From the NCBI GenBank assembly GCA_026393955.1, contig JAPKZE010000356.1, positions 1 through 5,421 on the forward strand: 5,421 bases of DNA, read 5' to 3'. A model generated the notes under the pieces. It had not been told where the DNA came from. It did not search any database and worked only from the letters and a program-made list of their open reading frames with translations. The stretch is from Candidatus Aminicenantota bacterium (GTDB lineage: Bacteria; Acidobacteriota; Aminicenantia; Aminicenantales; Saccharicenantaceae). A program made the translations under genes and the position numbers. Shown one piece after another: positions 1 through 5,412 of the stretch. Within the stretch, counting starts at the first letter, position 1. Every line of letters starts with the position of its first letter.

Positions 1-123
1 GCCCGGGTGCACGCTCCGATCGGCCTCGACATCGGGTCGAAGACGGTCGACGAGATCGCCGTCAGCATCGCAGCCGAGCTCGTGTCCGTGCGCAGCAAGC
101 TCAAGGACGCGGAGCGAAGATGA
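1..123 (+). CDS. XdhC/CoxI-family molybdenum enzyme maturation protein, C-terminal end only
   Basis: This is the 3' end of a gene that begins outside the window; 40 codons remain, open from base 1 and closed by TGA at 121-123. The translated end contains HAPIGLDIGSKTVDEIAVSI, the characteristic C-terminal motif of XdhC/CoxI proteins (a His, then P-I-G-L-D-I-G, then an E-I-A-x-S-I helix), which belongs to their Rossmann-like C-terminal domain. Members of this family bind molybdenum cofactor, help its sulfuration, and deliver it to xanthine dehydrogenase, CO dehydrogenase and related hydroxylases in the cytoplasm. The stop overlaps the next gene's start by ATGA, and that gene is a molybdopterin nucleotidyltransferase, which independently supports the call. 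Which enzyme is served cannot be told, because the structural genes are not in the window. Confidence 0.88.
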   Translation, partial: ARVHAPIGLDIGSKTVDEIAVSIAAELVSVRSKLKDAERR

Positions 124-707
124 CGGACCTCGTCTGGGCCGTCGTCCTGGCGGCGGGCGAGTCCCGGCGCATGGGGACGCAGAAGCTCCTCCTGCCCTTC
201 GGGGACACCACGGTCGTGGGCGCCGTCGTGCGCACGGCCCTGGCTTCGCGCGCCGGCGGGACGATCGTCGTCCTCGGCGCCGACCGCGACGCCGTCCGCG
301 GCGAGCTGGCGGACCGGGGCGTCGGTTTCGCCGTCAACAACGATTATTCTCTCGGCATGCTGTCGTCCGTCCAAGCCGGGTTCCGGGCGCTCCCGGCCGG
401 GGCCCGGGCCGCCGTGGTCATGCTCGGCGATCAGCCGTTCCTCGCCGCCGGCGTCGTCGACGCCGTTATCGCGGCCTACGAGGAGGGCGGGCGGGGGCTA
501 GTCATCCCGACCTTCGGGGGCCGCCGCGGCCATCCCCTGCTCATCGACCTCAAGTTCAGGGACGAGGTCCTCGGTCTCGACCAGGCCGACGGCCTCCGCC
601 GCCTGATGCGGTCCCACCCCGGGGACATCCGCGAGGTCGAGGCCGGAGACGCCAACATCCTCCGCGACCTGGACACTCCGGAGGACTATGAAGGGGTCAA
701 ACCTTAA
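120..707 (+). CDS. MocA-like molybdenum cofactor nucleotidyltransferase (probably cytidylyltransferase)
   Basis: The 195-residue protein is a single GT-A-like nucleotidyltransferase domain of about the usual MocA/MobA size. Residues 10-26 carry the nucleotide-binding signature LAAGESRRMGTQKLLLP, with the glycine-rich loop and Lys22. Residues 101-106 are MLGDQP, where Asp104 is the expected metal-binding acid, and residues 134-139 are GRRGHP, a conserved MocA-type substrate motif. MocA transfers CMP from CTP to Mo-molybdopterin, giving the MCD cofactor of xanthine/CO/aldehyde dehydrogenases; MobA uses GTP. The LAAG form and the XdhC neighbour favour MocA, but nucleotide choice is inferred. The start at 120 fits the ATGA overlap and a GGAG at 111-114 five bases upstream. 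The last five codons (EGVKP) and the TAA stop lie inside an inverted-repeat element, so the original C-terminus may have been altered. Confidence 0.85.
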   Translation: MTDLVWAVVLAAGESRRMGTQKLLLPFGDTTVVGAVVRTALASRAGGTIVVLGADRDAVRGELADRGVGFAVNNDYSLGMLSSVQAGFRALPAGARAAVVMLGDQPFLAAGVVDAVIAAYEEGGRGLVIPTFGGRRGHPLLIDLKFRDEVLGLDQADGLRRLMRSHPGDIREVEAGDANILRDLDTPEDYEGVKP

Positions 708-789
708 TTCTTATAATTTCGCGCGGTTGTCTGACAGAAATTATCGCAAAGACATCGGGAAATTATAAGAATTAAGGTTTGACCCCTTC
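690..789. repeat. 100-bp REPIN/MITE-like element with perfect 31-bp inverted arms
   Basis: Bases 690-720 and 759-789 are exact reverse complements of each other over 31 bp, separated by 38 nt. Each arm has a GC-rich outer end (GAAGGGGTCAAACC) and an AT-rich inner part (TTAATTCTTATAATTTC). The element stands out as AT-rich against very GC-rich surroundings. Pairing stops at both ends (T689/T790 outside, G721/G758 inside). A third partial copy, GAAATTAT at 737-744, sits in the loop and matches 759-766. GGGGTC-type palindromic repeats resemble the REP-like sequences linked to REP-associated tyrosine transposases (RAYT, Y1 family); this is from memory of the general pattern. No transposase is encoded here, so the copy would be non-autonomous. 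No target-site duplication is evident. In RNA the arms could form a long hairpin that may protect or end the upstream transcript, but no U-tract follows. The inverted repeat is certain; its class is inferred. Confidence 0.9.
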
Positions 790-793
790 TTGA

Positions 794-822
794 TTGACGC
801 GGGGGGGGCGGCGACCTATTAT
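794..822 (+). promoter_or_regulatory. Sigma-70-type promoter with G8 tract in the spacer
   Basis: TTGACG at 794-799 (5/6 match to the -35 consensus) and TATTAT at 817-822 (5/6 match to the -10) are separated by exactly 17 bp. Transcription would begin near 829-831, about 30 bases before the ATG of the small ABM-fold gene at 863. The spacer includes eight consecutive G residues (801-808). The promoter begins four bases past the right end of the inverted-repeat element, so the element separates it from the molybdenum-maturation genes. A second, overlapping -10-like hexamer, TATATT, lies at 820-825. Confidence 0.65.
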
Positions 823-862
823 ATTGCTAAAGGGGTAAGTTTCTCGAGGAAGGGGAACCGCC

Positions 863-1162
863 ATGCATGCGCGTCTCTTGAGGATGCAGGTCAAGCCCGA
901 TCGGATCGACGAAGCGGCCCGGATCTTCGCCGAGGAGGTCGCGCCCGGCTGCCGCGACCTGCCCGGCTTCCGCGGCGCCTATTTTCTGGTCGACCGCAGG
1001 CTCGGAGAATGTCTGCCCATCACTCTTTGGGAGACCGAGGCCGAAATGATCGCCACGGAGGAGAACCGGTTCTTCCAGACCCAGCTCATGAAATTCCTGG
1101 GCCTCTTCCACCACGGCCTCGTCCGTGAGGCCTTCGAGGTGGTGTTCTCCGAGCGCGTCTGA
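863..1162 (+). CDS. Small ABM-fold (antibiotic biosynthesis monooxygenase-like) protein
   Basis: The 99-residue soluble protein has the layout of a dimeric alpha/beta-barrel ABM domain. It opens with a first strand (ARLLRMQVKPDRI), followed by an amphipathic helix (DEAARIFAEEVAPGC). Next comes the family-typical LPGFRGAYFLVDRR strand-turn-strand, then the ITLWETEAEM strand and helix, and a final strand near the C-terminus (REAFEVVFSE). The length is normal for a single domain and there is no signal peptide or membrane segment. The start is supported by a strong ribosome binding site, with AGGGG at 851-855 and a 7-nt spacer. ABM-fold proteins include cofactor-free quinol monooxygenases and haem-degrading enzymes, but many have no known reaction. 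Nothing here identifies a substrate, so the call is at fold level. It has its own promoter and may be monocistronic or co-transcribed with the gene 55 nt downstream. Confidence 0.75.
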   Translation: MHARLLRMQVKPDRIDEAARIFAEEVAPGCRDLPGFRGAYFLVDRRLGECLPITLWETEAEMIATEENRFFQTQLMKFLGLFHHGLVREAFEVVFSERV

Positions 1163-1166
1163 AGTC

Positions 1167-1195
1167 TTTCGTCCCCGCCTCTTTTATGCTATAAA
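1167..1195 (+). promoter_or_regulatory. Weak possible promoter before the TPR gene
   Basis: The 55-nt gap between the ABM-fold gene and the TPR gene contains an AT-rich patch with TATAAA at 1190-1195 (5/6 match to the -10) and TATGCT at 1185-1190. The -35 position, TTTCGT at 1167-1172 with 17-nt spacing, matches consensus poorly. It may be a secondary start for the downstream three-gene unit, or the unit may simply be read through from the promoter at 794. No terminator-like hairpin is seen in this gap. Confidence 0.3.
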
Positions 1196-1204
1196 TCAGC
1201 AGAA

Positions 1205-1210
1205 ACGAGG
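1205..1210 (+). promoter_or_regulatory. Ribosome binding site that selects the start at 1218
   Basis: ACGAGG lies 7 nt before the ATG at 1218 but only 1 nt before the in-frame ATG at 1212. The spacing therefore favours 1218. A longer reading from 1125 would overlap the ABM-fold gene by 38 bp and bury the signal peptide, so it is unlikely. Confidence 0.65.
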
Positions 1211-1217
1211 TATGCCC

Positions 1218-1985
1218 ATGACATCAAAGAGGATGACCGTTATCGCCATCATGATCCTGACGGCGCTGGCCGCGCTGCCCGCCCTGGCCCAGACTCCTTC
1301 GGCCAGCCCGCTCGTCCAGCAGGGCGACGAGCTCTACACCCAGCGCGCCGACCTGGCCAAGGCCAAGGAAGCCCGGGCCAAGTACGAGGCCGCGCTGGCC
1401 GCCAAGGAGGACGATTACGGCGCCAGCTGGCGTCTGGCCCGGGTCCTCTACTGGATCGGCGACCACACGCCCGCGAACGACGCCAAGAAGCCGCTCTTCC
1501 AGCAGGGCATCGAGCACGCCAAGAGAGCCATCGAGCTCGATCCGAACAAGCCCGACGGGCACTTCTGGCTCGGCGTCAACTACGGCGTCTACGGCGAGGC
1601 CAAGGGCATCCTCAAGAGCCTGGCCCTGGTCAAGCCCATCAAGGCGGCCATGCGCCGCGTTCTCGAGCTCGAGCCTGCCTACGACCACGGCGGCGCCGAC
1701 CGCGTCCTCGGCCGCGTTTATCACGAGCTGCCCGGATTCGCGGGAGGCAGCGAGAAGCTCTCTCTCGAGTACCTGCTCAAGTCGGTCGGGTACGGCCCCC
1801 GCGTCGGCCTCAACCTCATCTACCTGGCCGACACCTACCTCTCGCTCGACCGCGTCGAGGACGCCCGCAAGGCCCTCGAGACCGTCCTGACCATGGAGCC
1901 CATGCCCGACCTCCTCCCCGAGACCGCCGAGGAACAGGCCCAGGCCCGCGAACGACTCGAAAAGAAGCCCTTCAAAAAGAAATGA
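1218..1985 (+). CDS. Exported TPR protein, TatT-like (TRAP transporter-associated T component family)
   Basis: From the chosen ATG the protein has 255 residues. Residues 1-24 form a signal peptide: a basic n-region (TSKR), a hydrophobic core at about 6-20, and an ALA cleavage site before Gln25. There is no lipobox cysteine, so it should be periplasmic and soluble. The mature part is helical with TPR-like units, including KRAIELDPNKPDGHFWLG at 102-119 and a last repeat at about 198-228 ending in LTMEP. The central segment has an LALVKPIKAAMRRVLELEP helix pair, then RVLGRVYHELPGFAGGSEKL at about 161-180. This resembles the TatT family (Treponema Tp0956 type), in which TPRs form a pored trimer partnering a TRAP substrate-binding protein. 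No DctP, DctQ or DctM gene is visible, so a transport role is inference. The stop overlaps the next start by ATGA. Confidence 0.72.
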   Translation: MTSKRMTVIAIMILTALAALPALAQTPSASPLVQQGDELYTQRADLAKAKEARAKYEAALAAKEDDYGASWRLARVLYWIGDHTPANDAKKPLFQQGIEHAKRAIELDPNKPDGHFWLGVNYGVYGEAKGILKSLALVKPIKAAMRRVLELEPAYDHGGADRVLGRVYHELPGFAGGSEKLSLEYLLKSVGYGPRVGLNLIYLADTYLSLDRVEDARKALETVLTMEPMPDLLPETAEEQAQARERLEKKPFKKK

Positions 1986-2698
1986 CCGGCGCCCCCAACA
2001 ACGGAGGACCCGTACCTCCGATACATGTCCCCGATCTTCGGACTCCCGTTCGAGTCCTTTATGAGACGGACGACTACCTCGCCGTCGACAAGCCCGAGGG
2101 GGTGGTGTCCCTCGCCGAGGCGGGCCGGGGCGGCCTTCCGGAGCTCCTGAAAGACCATTACGCCGGCAAGCTCTTCCCCGTCCACCGCCTCGACCGCGGC
2201 GCCAGCGGCGTCATCGTCTTCGCCAAGACCGCCGAGGCCCATCGCCACCTCAACGGCGGATTCGACCGCCGCGAGGTCCGCAAGACCTACCTCGCCCTCG
2301 TCGACGGCGTCCCGTCCGCGAACCGCGGCCAGATCAACGCCCCCCTCCGCGAGTTCGGGTCCGGCCGCATGGGCGTCGATCCCAAGCGCGGCAAGCCCTC
2401 CTCGACCGAGTGGAAGCTGGCCGAGCGGCTCGACGGGGCGACCCTTCTCCGCGTCCACCCGGCCACCGGGCGGCGGCACCAGATCCGCGTCCATCTCTAT
2501 CACATCGGCCATCCCATCCTCGGCGACCTGCGCTACGGCGACCGGGCCCGCCAGGAGCGCGTCCCCCGGCTCATGCTCCACGCCCTGGCCCTCGAATTCG
2601 ACCTGCCCTCGGGCGAGCGCGTGACCGTCGAGGCCCCCCCGCCGCCGTCCTTCGAACAGGTCCTGGCCGGAATGAGAAAGGTAAGGAACCCGTCATGA
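1982..2698 (+). CDS. RluA-family RNA pseudouridine synthase
   Basis: The 238-residue cytoplasmic protein isomerises uridine to pseudouridine in rRNA or tRNA. After a roughly 26-residue Pro/Gly-rich leader, the catalytic domain begins at VLYETDDYLAVDKPEG. The hallmark HRLDRGASGV spans residues 68-77, with Asp71 as the catalytic nucleophile. The second conserved block, TGRRHQIRVHL (162-172), is followed by HPILGD, which is typical of RluA/RluC/RluD/TruC proteins. No S4 RNA-binding domain is present, and the length is close to that of the short RluA/TruC forms. The substrate uridine cannot be predicted from the sequence. The start overlaps the TPR gene by 4 nt with only a weak purine-rich site ahead of it, which suggests translational coupling. 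The stop overlaps the peptidase start by 4 nt. Its pairing with an exported TPR protein and a secreted peptidase has no evident functional logic. Confidence 0.92.
   Translation: MTGAPNNGGPVPPIHVPDLRTPVRVLYETDDYLAVDKPEGVVSLAEAGRGGLPELLKDHYAGKLFPVHRLDRGASGVIVFAKTAEAHRHLNGGFDRREVRKTYLALVDGVPSANRGQINAPLREFGSGRMGVDPKRGKPSSTEWKLAERLDGATLLRVHPATGRRHQIRVHLYHIGHPILGDLRYGDRARQERVPRLMLHALALEFDLPSGERVTVEAPPPPSFEQVLAGMRKVRNPS
2002..2057 (+). other. Two small hairpins at the start of the pseudouridine synthase gene
   Basis: CGGAGG (2002-2007) can pair with CCTCCG (2015-2020) around a 7-nt loop. GGACTC (2040-2045) can pair with GAGTCC (2052-2057) around a 6-nt loop. Both 6-bp stems are perfect and lie within the first 26 codons, a part of the protein with no conserved domain. 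They could tune translation of the coupled gene, but short perfect stems are common in GC-rich DNA, so this may be chance. Confidence 0.3.
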
Positions 2699-5412
2699 AG
2701 CCCCTCACCCGCCGCCCCTCCGTCCCCCAGTTCGCCCTGGTCGTATCGCTCGCGGCCCTGGCCTCCTATCTCCTCCTCACCCCCGCCGCCGCCCGGCCCG
2801 CGGCGGGCGCGGCCAAGAAGGCCGCCCTCCGGCCCACCGCCGACGGCGCCAAGGCCTACGCCCACGTTGCCTTCCTGGCTTCGAACGAGTTCCGAGGCCG
2901 CAAGTCCGGCACACCCGAATACCGCCGGGCCGCCGAGTACGTGGCCGCCGAGATGCAGAAGGCCGGCCTCAAGCCGGGCGGCGAAGACGGCACCTGGTTC
3001 CAGGAAGTCCCGTTCAAGAGCTGGTCGGACTTCGGGCAGCCCCTCCGCCTCGAGATCGTCGGGCCGCAGCATCGCGTCTATTTCGCCGGCCGGGGCCGCG
3101 ACTTCACGCCGGTCGTCGGCACGGGCTCGGGCGCCGTTCGCGGCGGGCTCGTCTTCGCCGGCTACGGCGTCGCCGCCGAGAAGGACGGCTGGGACGACTA
3201 CGCCGGGCTCGACGTCAAGAACAAGATCGTCCTGCTCCTGCCGGATCTTCCCGCCTCCCTCGGCAGCGAGGCCAAGGCGGCCTGGACCTTCGAGAATAAA
3301 GTGAAGACCGCGGCCGGGAAAGGCGCCGTCGGGCTCATCGAGATGGACCTCTCGACCCCCGGCGAGCCCCGCCAGCCCGGCGCCCCGCGCCTGCGCCCGG
3401 GCTTCCTCCGCGCCGGCCAGGCGCCGGAGGGCTTCGTCGTCCTGCGGGCCGGCCGCGATTTCCTCAACGACGCCTTCTACGCCGCCGGCAAGAGCTGGCG
3501 CGACCTCGTCAGCAAGACGCTCCGCCTGAATAAGCCCTTCACCGCCGACGTCGGCGTCGAAGTCGAGATGGAGGCCCATTTCGTCTCCGGCGAGCGGACG
3601 TCCCCGAACGTCGTCGGCATCTGGCCGGGCTCGGACCCCAAGCTCAAGACCGAGGCCATCGTCGTGGGCGGCCACCTCGACCACCTCGGCGTCGGCCTGG
3701 ACGGCTGGATCTACCCCGGCGCGGACGACAACGCCGGCTCGGCCGCGGTCATCCTGGAAACGGTCCGGGCCCTCCGGGCCGCCGGCTTCAAGCCGGCCCG
3801 GACCATCGTCTTCGGCTCCTGGGCCGGCGAGGAGATGGGCCTTCAGGGTTCGCGCTGGTATACCGAACACCCCGCGGTCCCTCTCGACAAGACCGTCCTC
3901 TACATGAACATGGACATGGTCGGGACGGGCGACAGCGACCTCCTCGTCGGCGGCATGACCGAGTTCGCCGAGCTCTACGAGATCGTCAAGAAGGGCCTCG
4001 ACCCGGTGACCATTGCCAAGCTCAAGCCCCGGCCGAACTACCGCGGCTCCGACCACACCTCGTTCTGGGGCAAGAACGTCCCGGCCATCAGCTTGCGTAC
4101 GGGCGAGGTCCTGACCGAGAAGCTCGACGACGAGCACCCCGAGTACCACATGCCGGGCGACGGGCCGGGCATCATCGACCCCGAGCGCCTGCGCCAGGCC
4201 GGCCAGTATCACTGCGACGTCCTCATGCACCTGGCGACGACCCGGGAGAACCTGCTCGACCCCCTTTTCCGGACGCTCTTCCTCCACCGCGACGCCATGG
4301 TCGTCGACATGCACTGCGACACGATCGGCCGGGCCCTGGCCGGCGAGGACCTGACCAAGGACCTGCCCAAGGGCCACATCGACATCCCCAAGCTCAAGCG
4401 CGGCGGGGTCGACCTCCAGGTCTTCGCCTGCTTCGCTCCGCCGCCGGCGAACGATCTCGAGAAGGCGAAGTCGGCCAACGGCGTCTTCGCCCAGATCGAA
4501 GCGGTCCACACGCTCGTGGACAAGAACCCCAACGACCTGGCCCTGGTCCTAACCCCGGCGGACGCCAACGCCGTCAAGAACGAGAAGACCGGCGCGCTCA
4601 TCGCCATCGAGGGTGGCTACGCTATCGAGAACGATCTCGTCCTCCTGCGGGAGTTCTACCGGGCCGGGGTGCGGCTGATGACGCTGACCCATTGGACGGC
4701 CACGGACTGGGCCGACGCCTCGGGCGATCCCGGGCCGGTCCACGGCGGGCTGACCGAGTTCGGCGAGAAGGTCGTGGCCGAGATGAACCGCCTGGGCATG
4801 ATCATCGACGTGTCCCACGCCGGCGACGAGACCTTCTGGGACGTGCTGAAGCTGTCCAAGGCGCCGGTCGTCGCGTCTCACTCGGCCTGCCGGGCGCTTT
4901 CGCCGCACCACCGGAATCTGAGCGACGAGATGCTCAAGGCTTTGGCCGAGAAGAACGGACTCATCGGCATCACGGTGCTGCCCAGCTTCCTGAACAGCGC
5001 CCTCGAAGGGAAGCAGAGCGAGCTCTTCGCCAGGGTCGCGGCCGAGCACGGCCTGCCCACGGACTACGATGGCGTCGGCAAGGCCGAGCCGGCCAAGCGC
5101 GACGCCTTCTACGCCGACTTCGAGAAGCGCTGGGCGGCGCTCAAGAAGACGCTTCCAGTGGTGGACGTCAAGACCGTGGTCGACCACATCGACCACGTCG
5201 TCAAGGTCACGGGCGACTGCGACCACGTCGGCCTGGGCTCGGACTACGACGGCACGAGCGACACGCCGGTCGGGCTCGAGAATATCGGCCTCATCCCGAA
5301 CATCACCAAGGAGCTCGTCCGCCGCGGCTACAAGCCCGAGGACATCCGCAAAATCCTCGGCGGCAATTTCCTTCGCGTCTTCGGCGCCGTCGACCAGGCC
5401 AAAGAGAAATAA
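2695..5412 (+). CDS. Exported M28 aminopeptidase - M19 membrane-dipeptidase fusion protein
   Basis: The 905-residue protein starts at the ATG overlapping the previous stop (ATGA), with AAGGA at 2683-2687 spaced 7 nt; the reading frame extends upstream only as non-coding overlap. Residues 1-34 are a signal peptide (basic KPLTRR, hydrophobic core about 13-28, Ala-rich cleavage region). A PA-like insert lies at about 145-290 (GGLVFAGYGV, DDYAGLDVKNK). The M28 metallopeptidase core shows all ligands: H327 and D329 (GGHLDHLG), D344 (ADDNAGS), E379/E380 (GEEMGL), D407 (NMDMVG) and H454 (SDHTSF). After a linker at about 500-530, a complete M19 domain follows. It has H540 and D542 (DMHCDT), E639 (AIEGG), H708 (DVSHAG), H729 (ASHSACR), substrate Arg740 (HHRNLSDEML), D850 (GLGSDYDG) and the GGNFLRVFG end. 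M28 enzymes remove N-terminal residues and M19 enzymes split dipeptides, so stepwise peptide breakdown outside the cytoplasm is inferred. Confidence 0.93.
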   Translation: MKPLTRRPSVPQFALVVSLAALASYLLLTPAAARPAAGAAKKAALRPTADGAKAYAHVAFLASNEFRGRKSGTPEYRRAAEYVAAEMQKAGLKPGGEDGTWFQEVPFKSWSDFGQPLRLEIVGPQHRVYFAGRGRDFTPVVGTGSGAVRGGLVFAGYGVAAEKDGWDDYAGLDVKNKIVLLLPDLPASLGSEAKAAWTFENKVKTAAGKGAVGLIEMDLSTPGEPRQPGAPRLRPGFLRAGQAPEGFVVLRAGRDFLNDAFYAAGKSWRDLVSKTLRLNKPFTADVGVEVEMEAHFVSGERTSPNVVGIWPGSDPKLKTEAIVVGGHLDHLGVGLDGWIYPGADDNAGSAAVILETVRALRAAGFKPARTIVFGSWAGEEMGLQGSRWYTEHPAVPLDKTVLYMNMDMVGTGDSDLLVGGMTEFAELYEIVKKGLDPVTIAKLKPRPNYRGSDHTSFWGKNVPAISLRTGEVLTEKLDDEHPEYHMPGDGPGIIDPERLRQAGQYHCDVLMHLATTRENLLDPLFRTLFLHRDAMVVDMHCDTIGRALAGEDLTKDLPKGHIDIPKLKRGGVDLQVFACFAPPPANDLEKAKSANGVFAQIEAVHTLVDKNPNDLALVLTPADANAVKNEKTGALIAIEGGYAIENDLVLLREFYRAGVRLMTLTHWTATDWADASGDPGPVHGGLTEFGEKVVAEMNRLGMIIDVSHAGDETFWDVLKLSKAPVVASHSACRALSPHHRNLSDEMLKALAEKNGLIGITVLPSFLNSALEGKQSELFARVAAEHGLPTDYDGVGKAEPAKRDAFYADFEKRWAALKKTLPVVDVKTVVDHIDHVVKVTGDCDHVGLGSDYDGTSDTPVGLENIGLIPNITKELVRRGYKPEDIRKILGGNFLRVFGAVDQAKEK

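Noticed and set aside
690..789. Classical rho-independent terminator
   Set aside because: The inverted repeat is strong, but the loop is 38 nt, the inner stem is AT-rich, and no T-run follows 789. It may still slow or protect the transcript, but it is not a standard terminator.
681..798. Target-site duplication flanking the inverted-repeat element
   Set aside because: The bases outside the arms (GAGGACTAT on the left, TTGATTGAC after the right arm) share no convincing direct repeat.
790..1128. A + strand frame of 112 codons starting upstream of the ABM-fold gene
   Set aside because: It is out of frame with the ABM-fold gene and overlaps most of it. It starts within the promoter (before the -10 box) and its product is Arg/Pro-rich without a fold signature.
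1125..1217. Longer N-terminus for the TPR protein from the ATG at 1125
   Set aside because: It would overlap the ABM-fold gene, adds a Ser/Arg/Pro-rich stretch ahead of a clear signal peptide, and lacks the well-spaced ribosome binding site present before 1218.
1835..2581. A 248-codon minus-strand open frame across the TPR and pseudouridine synthase genes
   Set aside because: It is antisense to two recognised genes, spans their junction, and has low-complexity composition and no recognisable family.
4200..4320. Assembly frameshift falsely joining two peptidase genes
   Set aside because: The junction is in frame, with normal G/C-ending codons and plausible linker helix residues. No stop is skipped and both domains are intact. 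The second domain would also lack a signal peptide if separate, so a genuine fusion is the simpler reading.
2533..4509. A 658-codon open frame on the minus strand opposite the peptidase gene
   Set aside because: It lies wholly antisense to well-conserved M28/M19 coding sequence. Its translation is rich in Gly/Ala/Val/Asp/Glu/Arg with no domain motif, as expected when G/C-ending codons on one strand remove stops on the other.
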